DNA of 64,000 nt from JBALVT01 sp036960305 (GCA_036960305.1 JBALWA010000014.1:1-64000); one strand, 5' to 3'; counted from the first letter of the stretch, positions 54,152 through 63,919 are shown. Made by a program: numbers and translations. Notes: generated by a model from the sequence alone, not told the origin.

Positions 54152-54169
54152 ACCACAGTGTACTGTGGT
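54152..54169. promoter_or_regulatory. Palindrome between rpoE and nadB
   Basis: ACCACAGT-GT-ACTGTGGT is a perfect palindrome with 8-bp arms and a 2-bp centre in the 290-nt divergent region. The size fits a dimeric repressor operator for nadB or rpoE. The regulator is not identified. Confidence 0.5.
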
Positions 54170-54274
54170 TCATATAGCACACTAGTATATACTCGCACCC
54201 TGTACTGTGACCAAGCGCTAAGTCCTTGAGTCACATCATATAATTCACCTGAAAAGGCGGCAAGTAATCGCTCT

Positions 54275-55852
54275 ATGTCCAGCCATCACCCACACGACGT
54301 ACTCATTATTGGCAGTGGCGCAGCTGGCTTGAGCCTTGCCCTGCGCCTGCCGGAACATTATCGCATCGCGATTGTAAGTAAAGCGGACCTCAACCAGGGC
54401 TCAACCTACTGGGCCCAGGGCGGCATGGCGGCGGTGCTGGATACCCACGACAGCATCGACTCTCACGTTGAAGACACCTTATCGGCAGGGGGCGGCTTAT
54501 GTCATCGAGACGCCGTGGAGTTTACCGTAGAAAACAGCCGCCGTTGTGTTGAATGGTTGGTCGAACAAGGCGTCGATTTCGATCAGGGAGAGAACCAGGA
54601 GTTCCACCTCACTCGCGAAGGGGGACACAGCCACAGACGTATTATTCATGCAGCGGACGCCACCGGCAGAGCCATCTCGGAAGTTTTGTCGGAGCGAGCG
54701 ACACAAGCAAAAAATATTGAAATTCATACCCACCGGGTCGCTGTCGATCTGGTGGTTAATGAAGGACGCTGCCAGGGAGCCTATATTCTCAACCGGAAAA
54801 CAGAGCGAGTTGAGCTATTCCAGGCCAGGGCCGTGATCCTGGCGACAGGTGGTGCAAGCAAGGCCTATCTTTACACCAGTAATCCCGATGGCGCCAGCGG
54901 CGATGGCATCGCCATGGCCTGGCGCGCCGGCTGTCGGGTCGCCAATCTGGAATTTAACCAGTTTCACCCCACCTGTCTCTACCACCCACAGGCGAAATCG
55001 TTTTTGATCACTGAAGCTATTCGGGGCGAGGGCGGCAAGCTACTGCTTCCCGATGGCAGTCAGTTTATGCATCGCTTCGACGAGCGCTGCGAACTGGCTC
55101 CCAGAGACATCGTTGCCAGGGCCATTGACCACGAGATGAAACGGCTGGGAAGCGACTGTGTTTTCCTCGATATCTCTCACAAGTCACCCGAATTTCTGCA
55201 CAGCCATTTTCCCACGATTTTGGCGCGGTGCCTTGAACTGGGTATCGATATTACCCGGGAGCCAATCCCTGTTGTACCCGCCGCACACTACACTTGCGGC
55301 GGCGTGGTGGTTGACACCAATGGCTGCACGGATGTCGCGGGTCTGTATGCAATAGGCGAGAGTTCCTGTACCGGACTGCATGGCGCGAACCGTATGGCCA
55401 GCAACTCCCTGCTGGAATGCATCGTCTATGCTGAATCGGCCGCCGCTCATATCCAGTCTACTATGGGCAATGCACCCATACCCGAACAAGCCGCGCTGTG
55501 GGATGAAAGCCAGGTGACCGACTCCGACGAAGATGTGGTGATTTCCCACAACTGGGATGAGCTTCGACGTTTCATGTGGGACTACGTCGGCATTGTCCGC
55601 ACCAACAAGCGCCTTCAGCGCGCACAACACAGGGCGCAGCTGTTACAGGCCGAAATTGCCGAGTACTACAGCAATTACAAAGTCAGCAATGACCTCCTGG
55701 AACTGCGTAATCTCGCCATGGTTGCCGAGTTAATGATTCGCTGCGCTATCTCCCGCAAGGAGAGCCGCGGCCTACACTACACGCTGGATTACCCCGAACT
55801 TGATGCGATTGCGGAGGATACGGTCTTAACGCCGACCAATTCACCCCTCTAG
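54275..55852 (+). CDS. nadB: L-aspartate oxidase
   Basis: A 525-residue flavoprotein that oxidises aspartate to iminoaspartate in NAD synthesis. FAD-binding GSGAAGLSLAL (13-23), GSTYWAQGGMAAV, and the HPT and RMASNSLLEC motifs match the family. It is divergent from rpoE and its end overlaps the YgfX-like gene by 12 nt in convergent orientation. Confidence 0.96.
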   Translation: MSSHHPHDVLIIGSGAAGLSLALRLPEHYRIAIVSKADLNQGSTYWAQGGMAAVLDTHDSIDSHVEDTLSAGGGLCHRDAVEFTVENSRRCVEWLVEQGVDFDQGENQEFHLTREGGHSHRRIIHAADATGRAISEVLSERATQAKNIEIHTHRVAVDLVVNEGRCQGAYILNRKTERVELFQARAVILATGGASKAYLYTSNPDGASGDGIAMAWRAGCRVANLEFNQFHPTCLYHPQAKSFLITEAIRGEGGKLLLPDGSQFMHRFDERCELAPRDIVARAIDHEMKRLGSDCVFLDISHKSPEFLHSHFPTILARCLELGIDITREPIPVVPAAHYTCGGVVVDTNGCTDVAGLYAIGESSCTGLHGANRMASNSLLECIVYAESAAAHIQSTMGNAPIPEQAALWDESQVTDSDEDVVISHNWDELRRFMWDYVGIVRTNKRLQRAQHRAQLLQAEIAEYYSNYKVSNDLLELRNLAMVAELMIRCAISRKESRGLHYTLDYPELDAIAEDTVLTPTNSPL

Positions 55853-56266
55853 CGTTAACCGTCTGCGCAGGTTTTGCAAATCCGCCTTTTCTGCACTATC
55901 TGCAAACAAGGAGAAGCTAACGACCTGCCCCGAATCCGGCGACTCCAAAGCAAATTGGACCAGCCATGGCAGACAGACCCAGCCCCGGCGTAATTCCATC
56001 GGGCTTAACTTGCCCGCATGAAATACCATCCACTGTCCCTGGCGCCAGCCGACGCTGGCCCCACACAAGGTCTCGACCGACAGCGACTTGAGGCAACTAG
56101 CCGAAAGCAGCAGCATGAATAAAGCTAGCAGTGAGAAACCGGCAACGTGCACCTGATAGACGGCCAACATCTGGAGAAAGGCAAGTGCCAGTAGAAAATA
56201 GCGCCGAATACGGGAACGCTTAACGGTCAGGGCGAGTGCTGGCGAATTCCAGTATCTGTTTAACAA
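55841..56266 (-). CDS. YgfX/CptA-like membrane protein
   Basis: A 141-residue protein with two membrane segments (about 24-42 and 43-60) and a soluble tail, placed directly after sdhE as ygfX is. Sequence itself is weakly conserved, so the name relies on context. The start (TTG at 56266) overlaps sdhE by 47 nt and is uncertain. Confidence 0.65.
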   Translation of the reverse strand: MLNRYWNSPALALTVKRSRIRRYFLLALAFLQMLAVYQVHVAGFSLLALFMLLLSASCLKSLSVETLCGASVGWRQGQWMVFHAGKLSPMELRRGWVCLPWLVQFALESPDSGQVVSFSLFADSAEKADLQNLRRRLTLEG

Positions 56267-56483
56267 TGCCGATGAGTTCCTGTTCCTCGGGCTGTTCCCT
56301 GCGTAAAAACCAGGAAAACAGATCTTGGTCCTCGCACAACATAAGTTGCTGAAAACACAGCCTGTCGCTTTCGCTGAGCTCCTGGTAACGGGCGTTCACA
56401 AAAGGCTCCAACACCAGGTCCAGTTCCAGCATGCCGCGCCTTGCCGCCCAGCGCATACGATTCAGTTCGATATCGGATATCAT
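56220..56483 (-). CDS. sdhE: FAD assembly factor SdhE
   Basis: An 87-residue protein that helps attach FAD to succinate dehydrogenase. The RMRWAARRGMLELD motif with the key RGMLELD is diagnostic. The start at 56483 fits the family length; 56513 is less likely. Confidence 0.93.
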   Translation of the reverse strand: MISDIELNRMRWAARRGMLELDLVLEPFVNARYQELSESDRLCFQQLMLCEDQDLFSWFLRREQPEEQELIGIVKQILEFASTRPDR

Positions 56484-56607
56484 TGACAAAATTTTACGTC
56501 TCGGGAAGATCAAAAAAGGCCATTATACAGTCTTTGTCATGAGAAGCTGACAAGGTCGGTTCCAAAGCCTATTATTACCCCCCTTTTCACCGCTTGAGAC
56601 CATCACT

Positions 56608-57531
56608 TTGGATGCACACTATTGTAATCTGGAACATGAGACCCTGCTACACATCACGGGCCCCGACTCCCTGAAGTTTCTGCAGGGGCAAACCACCTGT
56701 GACACCAGTGAAATTAACGAAACACATGCCCTGCTGGGCGCGTACTGCAACCCTCAAGGCCGCATGGTGAGCGATTTTCTGTTGTGCCAACTGGGAAGCG
56801 ATCACTTCGCTATGCGCCTGCGACAGGATGTTATCGCCAGGACCGCGGAGACTTTCGGCAAGTACATCATTTTTTCCAAGGCTGAACTGGACGCCCAGAA
56901 TGAGGAGTGGCTGACGATAGCCTGCTGGGGTAGCGACATTCGCCAGGCCTTGACCGACATTTTCCCCGCTGTGCCTGAGACCCGGCTCAATACAACCATG
57001 GGCGAGAACTTTGTACTGGTACAGATCGATGAGAAAGGGGAACAATTCGAGTGCTACCTGCGCAAGGGCGCGCAAGCTGAACTGGAACGTATTCTCCAGA
57101 TCGGCGCAGAGGCCAACTGGCAGGCCCTACAGATCGCTTCCGGTATCGGTCGCATCGAGGCGAGCACCATTGAAGAGTTCATTCCACAGATGCTCAATTA
57201 CGATATCACCGGACACGTCAGCTTTACCAAGGGTTGCTATACCGGCCAGGAAGTCGTCGCTCGCATGCACTACCGGGGTAAACCCAAACGCAGGCTCTAT
57301 CTAGCGTCACTTGCCGGGGAGACCGAAGCGGCAGCCGGCACCCCGCTCTTTAGCGGAGAGGGAGGACAGAGTGTCGGCAACATCGTCAACAGCGCGCCGG
57401 CAGAGGGAGGCAAAACCCTTGTTTTGGTGGTGGCAACACAAGACGGTATCGCCGGAGGCTTGAAGGTAGCCGAAGCCAGCGGCCCAACGCTGGAATTGAG
57501 CAACTTGCCCTACACCATGGACAAACCCTAG
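56608..57531 (+). CDS. ygfZ: tRNA-modifying / Fe-S protein repair protein YgfZ
   Basis: A 307-residue folate-binding GcvT-like protein. The signature KGCYTGQEVVARMHYRG is clear and ITGPDSLKFLQGQTTCD marks the N-terminus. It supports Fe-S enzymes such as MiaB. The start is most likely TTG at 56608; no in-frame ATG lies nearby. Divergent from sdhE. Confidence 0.93.
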   Translation: MDAHYCNLEHETLLHITGPDSLKFLQGQTTCDTSEINETHALLGAYCNPQGRMVSDFLLCQLGSDHFAMRLRQDVIARTAETFGKYIIFSKAELDAQNEEWLTIACWGSDIRQALTDIFPAVPETRLNTTMGENFVLVQIDEKGEQFECYLRKGAQAELERILQIGAEANWQALQIASGIGRIEASTIEEFIPQMLNYDITGHVSFTKGCYTGQEVVARMHYRGKPKRRLYLASLAGETEAAAGTPLFSGEGGQSVGNIVNSAPAEGGKTLVLVVATQDGIAGGLKVAEASGPTLELSNLPYTMDKP

Positions 57532-57547
57532 CGCTCGTTATCCCCAA

Positions 57548-58252
57548 TCAGCCCTTTGTTACGGGCAGGGACCAATCGACAGGTTCCCGCCCCTGAGATT
57601 CCAGATAGTCATTGGCCTGGAGAAAATGTCCGCAGCCGAAGAAACCACGATATGCACTCAAAGGTGATGGATGCGGGGATTTCAGTACACAATGCCTTGA
57701 AGTATCGATGATCGAGCCTTTACGCTGCGCGTAACTGCCCCAGAGCATAAAGACCACGCCCTCACACCGCTTGTTGATGAGCTGAATGACCTGATCAGTG
57801 AAGGTCTCCCAGCCCTTGCCCTGATGTGAGGCCGCCCTGCCACTCTCTACTGTCAATACGCTGTTGAGCAGTAACACGCCCCCATCCGCCCATGCGGTGA
57901 GATCACCCTCCGTCGGCACAGGCAGGCCCAGTTCGTCCTGTAACTCTCGATAGACATTTTTCAGCGACGGGGGAATTGGAACGCCGCGCTTAACTGAAAA
58001 ACATAAGCCGTGCGCCTGTTCGGGCCCATGGTAGGGGTCCTGTCCCAGAATAACGACCTTGAGGCTATCCAGTGGGGTGTGGGAAAACGCTGAAAAAATC
58101 TCGTCCGTTGTCGGGAAGATTTGCTTGCCGGCCGTCGCCTCTTCCAACAGGAACGCACTTAAAGCACGCATGTAGGAAAGGTCAAATTCAGCATCCAGCG
58201 CTCTCGCCCAGCTCTCTTCAAGCCCGGCGGTACGCAGTTCGGCTTCAGTCAC
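57548..58252 (-). CDS. ung: Uracil-DNA glycosylase
   Basis: A 234-residue family 1 UDG that removes uracil from DNA. Water-activating loop GQDPYHGPEQAHGLCFSV and the HPSPLSA leucine loop are present. Start is GTG. It lies 12 nt after the CofGH gene on the same strand and so looks like the last gene of the F420 operon. Confidence 0.96.
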   Translation of the reverse strand: MTEAELRTAGLEESWARALDAEFDLSYMRALSAFLLEEATAGKQIFPTTDEIFSAFSHTPLDSLKVVILGQDPYHGPEQAHGLCFSVKRGVPIPPSLKNVYRELQDELGLPVPTEGDLTAWADGGVLLLNSVLTVESGRAASHQGKGWETFTDQVIQLINKRCEGVVFMLWGSYAQRKGSIIDTSRHCVLKSPHPSPLSAYRGFFGCGHFLQANDYLESQGREPVDWSLPVTKG

Positions 58253-58264
58253 GGCGAGCCCTGG

Positions 58265-60781
58265 CTAGTTACAGGCCGCTATCAAAACAACCTGCTCCAG
58301 CGCGGGTTGGCTAGGCACCAGGCGCAACGGTTCGCTCTGGGTCTCGGTCAGTCGCTTGCTACGCTGAAATTTGCCCGCATCCTCATTGTTGATTGCAATA
58401 AGCTCAATAGCATCCAGGGCGGTAGCTCTGCGCTCTTCCGGCGCGGCATTGTAGAGGGTGGTACGCATCACAGGCTCGCGTGCCGCTGCCCGGATTTCGG
58501 CTTCCATAACAGGCGGCGACCACTCCTGGCCATGGCTTGAACCCGCCGCGCGCGTGATGCTCTCATTCATGAGGGTGCCACCGAGGTCATTCACTCCGGC
58601 GTTGAGACAGGCCTTGACCCCCTCTCGGCCCATTTTCACCCAGGAGGCCTGAATATTGTCGATTTGACCGTGAAACACCAATCGCGCGACGGCATGCATC
58701 AATATCGCTTCGCGGAAGCTGGGACCTTTACGGGCATTGCCCTTGAGGTACATGGGCGCTTCCATATGGACAAATGGCAGGGGCACAAATTCGGTAAAGC
58801 CGCCGGTACGCTGCTGCAGGTTTCTGACCTCCAACAAATGACGGGCCCAGTGTCTGGGTTCATCTATGTGCCCGTACATGATCGTGGCGGTGGTCTTGAA
58901 ACCCACTCCATGGGCCGCTTCCATGACTTCCAGCCACTGCCGGGTATTGAGTTTATCGGGACACAGTTGCGCCCTGACTTCATCGTGTAGTATCTCGGCC
59001 GCCGTTCCGGGTAAAGTACTCAACCCTGCGTCTTTCAGCTGCTGTAGATACTCGCCAACACCTAGTCCAAGGGTTTCCGCACCCTGCCAGACTTCAAGTG
59101 GCGAAAAAGCATGAATGTGCATACCCGGTGTGGCCCGGCGTACTGTCTCTAAAATATCGAGATAAGTCTGGCCAGTGTAATCCGGATGAATTCCGCCCTG
59201 CATACATACTTCTGTTGCTCCGCGTGACCAGGCCTCGGTACAACGGCGGGCAACTTCCTCCGCACTGATATCATAGGGCCTGCCGCGCAAATTCTCACTC
59301 ATTTTCCCTTTTGAGAAAGCACAAAACTGGCATTTGAAATAGCAGACATTCGTGTAGTTAATATTGCGATTAACGACGTAGCTGACAGCATCGCCATTTA
59401 TCTGGCTGCGTAGGGCATCAGCTCGCTGGGCTATATAGCTGAATTCCTTACCGCGACTGGTAAACAGTCGCGTAATCTCTTCTTCCGACAGGGCACTTCC
59501 CGCCTCACACCGGGTGACAATCTCACGCAGGTCGGCGGCGACTTCATTCGGTGCTACGTTCCTTTCCAGCAGGTCTTTCTCAACCGCGGGGACAGGCTGT
59601 TCCTCCCCAGGGGCCCAGGTGTCACGCCGGGCAAAACCACCGCTGTCCATATGCCGTAACACTGCACTGCGCAAGCCAGGTGCCAGCCAGCGCTCCCCCC
59701 GCTGGGCGTAGGAAGGATAAATTGTCAATCGCTGTTCCAGGAACTTACCGGCGGACGCGGTCTCCTGGGCAAGTTTCTCAAGGTGGGGCCAGGGCGCTTC
59801 AGGATTCACAAAATCGGGCGTCAGGGGTGAAACACCGCCCCAGTCATTAATACCGGCCGCAACTATTTGTGGCAACACACCCGGACTGAGATTCGGAGGC
59901 GCCTGTATATTCATTTCAGGACCGAAAATCAGCCGGCTAACCGCAATCGTCCACAGCAATTCATTCAGGTCAGGCTCAGGTGCCGAGGCCATCAGAGTCC
60001 CGGGCTTGGCTCTGAAGTTCTGTACAATCACTTCCTGTAAATGACCGTGGCGCTGGTGGATATCGCGCAGCGCCAACAACGATTCGATGCGCTCACGCCG
60101 GGTCTCACCGATACCAATCAGGATGCCGGAGGTAAAGGGTACCGCCGCCTGTCCTGCCAGTTCCATGGTCTGCAGACGCACAGCGGGGTCCTTATCCGGC
60201 GATCCATAGTGGGGCATCCCTTTCTCACAGAGCCGTGAAGAAGCCGACTCCAGCATAATTCCCATGGAAGCGCTAACCTCCCGCATACTGGCGATCTCTT
60301 CAGCTGTCATGCAACCCGCATTGATATGCGGCAGTAACCCTGTCTCTTCAAGTACCCGGGAGGCCACTTCGCGAACGTATTCCAGAGTGCTGCTAAAGCC
60401 CAGCTCAGCAAGCGCCTTGCGTGCCGTGCTGTAACGCAACTCAGGCTTTTCGCCCAAGGTGAACAGGGCTTCCTGACAACCCGCCTCAGCACCCTGTCGA
60501 CACAGCTCCAGTACCTTTTCAACGGGCATGTAAGGCTGCTCAATTTTCTTCGGTGTCTGGGCAAATGTGCAGTAGTGACAAACATCACGGCACAAATGCG
60601 TTAAGGGGATAAATACCTTGCGCGAGTAGCTGACGATATTGCCATGACCGCGGTCACGTAACTCACCGGCGACCGCCGCCAGTGCAGCGGTATCATCCAG
60701 CATCGCCAGGGACAATGATTCCTCATTACTCAGGGAATCTCCGCTGACCAGCCTGCTTCTCAAGGTTGTCCAATCTGTCAT
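58265..60781 (-). CDS. fbiC: Fused CofG-CofH (FbiC): FO synthase
   Basis: An 838-residue fusion of two radical-SAM enzymes that make the deazaflavin FO from tyrosine and 5-amino-6-ribitylaminouracil. The N-terminal CofG-like half has C64xxxC68xxC71; the C-terminal CofH-like half has C480xxxC484xxC487 in NVCYFKCQFCAF. Domain order CofG then CofH is that of actinobacterial FbiC. It overlaps cofC by 4 nt (ATGA). Confidence 0.96.
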   Translation of the reverse strand: MTDWTTLRSRLVSGDSLSNEESLSLAMLDDTAALAAVAGELRDRGHGNIVSYSRKVFIPLTHLCRDVCHYCTFAQTPKKIEQPYMPVEKVLELCRQGAEAGCQEALFTLGEKPELRYSTARKALAELGFSSTLEYVREVASRVLEETGLLPHINAGCMTAEEIASMREVSASMGIMLESASSRLCEKGMPHYGSPDKDPAVRLQTMELAGQAAVPFTSGILIGIGETRRERIESLLALRDIHQRHGHLQEVIVQNFRAKPGTLMASAPEPDLNELLWTIAVSRLIFGPEMNIQAPPNLSPGVLPQIVAAGINDWGGVSPLTPDFVNPEAPWPHLEKLAQETASAGKFLEQRLTIYPSYAQRGERWLAPGLRSAVLRHMDSGGFARRDTWAPGEEQPVPAVEKDLLERNVAPNEVAADLREIVTRCEAGSALSEEEITRLFTSRGKEFSYIAQRADALRSQINGDAVSYVVNRNINYTNVCYFKCQFCAFSKGKMSENLRGRPYDISAEEVARRCTEAWSRGATEVCMQGGIHPDYTGQTYLDILETVRRATPGMHIHAFSPLEVWQGAETLGLGVGEYLQQLKDAGLSTLPGTAAEILHDEVRAQLCPDKLNTRQWLEVMEAAHGVGFKTTATIMYGHIDEPRHWARHLLEVRNLQQRTGGFTEFVPLPFVHMEAPMYLKGNARKGPSFREAILMHAVARLVFHGQIDNIQASWVKMGREGVKACLNAGVNDLGGTLMNESITRAAGSSHGQEWSPPVMEAEIRAAAREPVMRTTLYNAAPEERRATALDAIELIAINNEDAGKFQRSKRLTETQSEPLRLVPSQPALEQVVLIAACN

Positions 60782-61503
60782 AGTGTCTTCCCACCACTGG
60801 CCGCTAAATCATTCTCAATATCAAGGCTTGGTATTAACATGTCTATTCGCTTACCCAATTCTGTTTGCAACAGTAACTCCGCTGTATGACCGCTTCGCCC
60901 TTCCCTCAACTCACACATCAACAAAGCGACGTCCGCAGGCTGGTCTACATCCAGGCCAATACCCATTCTGCTCAGGATTGAAACGTGAATACCAGCCCCC
61001 TCTGCAGCGCGCCGGTGTTTGGCACAACTGTCTAAACCAAAATGAAACGGAGGCCGGCTGGCCACATTAAAAGCGAGCAGGTTCGTCCCTTTAAATGCAC
61101 GATCACAGCCAACTACCAAACCCGCGGATGCATCCTGTTCCCGCAGCACGGCAGTGATGTCATCTGACGACAGCAGGGGAAGGTCGCCGTGTAAAACCAG
61201 CGTTGGCCACTCACCACCCAAACAGAGTCGATCACAGGACTTTTCGAGAATCTGATTGAGACCTCTGCCATCCAGGATCCGCTCGTCGAGAAAATCTACA
61301 GCGTATTTACTGGCCAGGAGATCTGCCCCGGGATCATCCGACACCAGAGTCACACGATCAATATCCGGGTGAGCACTCAGTACACTGAGCACGTCTTCTG
61401 CCATCGCCTGGGCCAGCGCACGGCGTTCAGCAGGACGCAGCAACCCCGACAAGCGGGTTTTAGCGCTAACCAGATCTTTCAGTGGGACAATAGCCTGTGC
61501 CAA
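60778..61503 (-). CDS. cofC: 2-phospho-L-lactate (or related) guanylyltransferase CofC
   Basis: A 241-residue nucleotidyltransferase that activates 2-phospholactate, phosphoenolpyruvate or 3-phosphoglycerate with GTP for F420 assembly. The N-terminus IVPLKDLVSAKTRLSGLL and VLHGDLPLLS are typical. Which acid it uses cannot be read from sequence here. Start is TTG, 3 nt after the cofD stop. Confidence 0.92.
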   Translation of the reverse strand: MAQAIVPLKDLVSAKTRLSGLLRPAERRALAQAMAEDVLSVLSAHPDIDRVTLVSDDPGADLLASKYAVDFLDERILDGRGLNQILEKSCDRLCLGGEWPTLVLHGDLPLLSSDDITAVLREQDASAGLVVGCDRAFKGTNLLAFNVASRPPFHFGLDSCAKHRRAAEGAGIHVSILSRMGIGLDVDQPADVALLMCELREGRSGHTAELLLQTELGKRIDMLIPSLDIENDLAASGGKTL

Positions 61504-61506
61504 ATC

Positions 61507-62469
61507 TCAACTCTCAACCAATTGAAGCGTAAATTGCGCCAGTGTTTGTTTATCTTCCCGGCTCTGCATAATTGTCGACGTTACAGCCACTTTGACTCCC
61601 GTCCGACCAATATCCGTCGCCAGTTTAACGTCACTTTGGTCAATAACGAAGTGATCCAGTAATCCGGGGTAATTGTGGGCATAGTGTTCGGCCACGGCTT
61701 GTGCCGTCACCGGCATACTCAGCTCCGCCATCATTTTGGCCGCAGGCCCCTTGATCGCCATGCCAGCAACGATGGGCGATACAGCAACCACAGGGACTGC
61801 TGCCTCCAGCAACGCGTCAACCATACCGGGAATCTGTAGAATCGGATCGACGCTAACAAAGGGGTTGGAGGGACAAATAATCACAGCGGCCAATCGATCG
61901 CTAGCCAGTAGGGCCTGAATCGCAGGATTTGGGCGGGCTTTCTCTATGCCCTCAAATTTGAACCCCTCGACAGCGGGTTCACATTGTCGGCGTACAAAGT
62001 AATGCTGAAAAGGGAGGTCTCCCTCGCTGGAATGCACCACTGTCCGCACTGAGTCCTCAGACATAGGATAGACCGTACTGGTCACGCCCAGTCGAGTGGC
62101 GAGATCTGCTGTCACCTGTGACAGTCCACTGCCACTTGCAAGCGCCTGGGTGCGCCACAAATGCGTCGCCAGATCCCTATCCCCAAGACGAAACCAGGTT
62201 TCCCCCCCAAGGGACTCCAGCGCATCCATCGCCTGCCAGGACTCGCCGGCAAGCCCCCAGCCCAGGGTCTGGTTATTGAGACCCGCGAGGGTGTAGAGCA
62301 ATGTGTCAATATCGGGAGAAATATGCAGGCCCAGATGCGTAAAATCATCACCTGTATTGACCATGACAGCCAGCCCCTCAGCCGGCAATACATCGGCCAG
62401 GCCCAGCGCCAGTTTGGCCCCTCCGACTCCGCCACTCAGGGCGAGTATCGTTTTACCCTCAGCGACCAT
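61507..62469 (-). CDS. cofD: 2-phospho-L-lactate transferase CofD
   Basis: A 320-residue enzyme that joins the activated acid to FO to give F420-0 (or its dehydro form). The N-terminus LALSGGVGGAKLALGL and VNTGDDFTHLGLHISPDIDTLLYTL are diagnostic. Start ATG overlaps the cofE stop by 1 nt (TGATG). Confidence 0.96.
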   Translation of the reverse strand: MVAEGKTILALSGGVGGAKLALGLADVLPAEGLAVMVNTGDDFTHLGLHISPDIDTLLYTLAGLNNQTLGWGLAGESWQAMDALESLGGETWFRLGDRDLATHLWRTQALASGSGLSQVTADLATRLGVTSTVYPMSEDSVRTVVHSSEGDLPFQHYFVRRQCEPAVEGFKFEGIEKARPNPAIQALLASDRLAAVIICPSNPFVSVDPILQIPGMVDALLEAAVPVVAVSPIVAGMAIKGPAAKMMAELSMPVTAQAVAEHYAHNYPGLLDHFVIDQSDVKLATDIGRTGVKVAVTSTIMQSREDKQTLAQFTLQLVES

Positions 62470-63236
62470 CAGCGGAACATATCCACGGCCTTGTCTCGAA
62501 TCAGGCTTTCAGATCCCACCGCAGCAGAAACCAACTGTGCCCCTCGGACCAGCACCACAGGACAGGCCTCAGCAGCTTGCCCCATTACCAGAGAAGCCGC
62601 AGCTGCTAGCTCATCAGCAACGGCAGCTTCAGTTACCTCCAGCAGATTCCCAAACATATCCCTTTCACCCACCTGGTTGAAAAGCGGTAAAAAGCCCGCG
62701 GTACCGATGGCTATACCCACTGTGCCATTTCGCCAGGCCCGTCCAGCACTGTCATTGATAATGATTTTTGGGGCGACATCAGCCAGGTCCCCTAGGGACT
62801 GGCTCAGAGCTTCCGCAGAAGCATCAGGATCTTCTGGCAGAAGTAGTACCTGGGGATCATCCTCACTATTGGGTATGTTGGACTTATCGATACCCGCGTT
62901 GGCATGAACATAGCCATTGCGATGTTCAACTATGACCACCCCCGGGCGTACCCGGATAACTTCCCGGGATTCCCGCAGTATCAGTTCTGCCTGGCGCGGG
63001 TCCTTATCCGCCTGCTCTGCCAGCTGTAACGCCCGTTCTCCCGGAATAACATCTGCCAACCTGACGTAGCGACCCTCGGCCTTGGATACGATCTTCTGGG
63101 CCAGCACCAGTACATCATCCGCGGCCAGGGCCAGCTTGTTGTTCGCCAGGGCTTCCAAAATGAGCTCGGGCAAGTCATCCCCGGGCTCTACCCGTGGGAA
63201 TCCCTCCAGAGGTATCAGTTCAAGCGTATTGGGCAT
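62469..63236 (-). CDS. cofE: Coenzyme F420-0:L-glutamate ligase CofE
   Basis: A 255-residue GTP-dependent ligase that adds glutamates to F420-0. Signatures DVLVLAQKIVSKAEGR and NDSAGRAWRNGTVGIAIG are clear. It lacks the C-terminal FMN-reductase domain of mycobacterial FbiB, so any dehydro-F420-0 reduction would need another protein. It overlaps npdG by TAATG. Confidence 0.95.
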   Translation of the reverse strand: MPNTLELIPLEGFPRVEPGDDLPELILEALANNKLALAADDVLVLAQKIVSKAEGRYVRLADVIPGERALQLAEQADKDPRQAELILRESREVIRVRPGVVIVEHRNGYVHANAGIDKSNIPNSEDDPQVLLLPEDPDASAEALSQSLGDLADVAPKIIINDSAGRAWRNGTVGIAIGTAGFLPLFNQVGERDMFGNLLEVTEAAVADELAAAASLVMGQAAEACPVVLVRGAQLVSAAVGSESLIRDKAVDMFR

Positions 63237-63919
63237 TAACCCTCGTCCAGACCACTGATAGTAATGCCGGCATGGCAGTTGTATTGCTTGTTAATCACGA
63301 TCAATACAGAGGTAAGGGCTTCCGCCGCCGCCGCGTTGTTTATCATGCCAGCGTGGAAGCCGCGCATACCCGCAGCTTCTACCAGTGTAATAACCGCCTC
63401 GCGCGCTACCTTCTTGTTGCCGCAAACCAGCACATCACAGGAAAGACCCTTGCCGTCCTGCAGGTGATGGGCGGCGACGTTCTGGAAAGCGGAGACAACG
63501 GACACTTCCTCGCCCAGGATCTCCTGGGCTATTTGCCCGGCACTGCCCTCGGCAGGCATTTGCACCCTGGCCACCTTTGGCGGCTTCAGCGGTACGGTGA
63601 CGTCAATCAAGATTTTGCCCTGCAGTGCAGGCTTAACCAACTCCAAAGTACTCGCCTGATGGCTAAAGGGAACGGTCAGGGTCACGATATCGGCCGCCTG
63701 TGCGGCTGCCAGATTCTCCATAGCCTGGACAGTGATCGAGCCCACCCCGCGCTCGGCCATAATTTCACGCAAGTCGGCAGCAGCTGCCTCGGCCTTTTCC
63801 TCTGTGCGCGAGCCGATAATGACCTGATATCCGGCCTGAGCCCAACGTCGGGCGAGCCCGGTACCAAGGTCTCCAGTCCCGCCCAAAATGGCAAGTACGG
63901 GTAAATTCTCTGTTGTCAT
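63236..63919 (-). CDS. npdG: NADPH-dependent F420 reductase
   Basis: A 227-residue Rossmann enzyme that moves hydride between NADPH and F420 (Fno-like). The N-terminal LAILGGTGDLGTGLARRWA with SRTEEKAE supports NADP binding. It is the first gene of the operon and shows that reduced F420 is used. Its promoter should lie in 63920-64000, where no clear element was assigned. Confidence 0.94.
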   Translation of the reverse strand: MTTENLPVLAILGGTGDLGTGLARRWAQAGYQVIIGSRTEEKAEAAAADLREIMAERGVGSITVQAMENLAAAQAADIVTLTVPFSHQASTLELVKPALQGKILIDVTVPLKPPKVARVQMPAEGSAGQIAQEILGEEVSVVSAFQNVAAHHLQDGKGLSCDVLVCGNKKVAREAVITLVEAAGMRGFHAGMINNAAAAEALTSVLIVINKQYNCHAGITISGLDEG

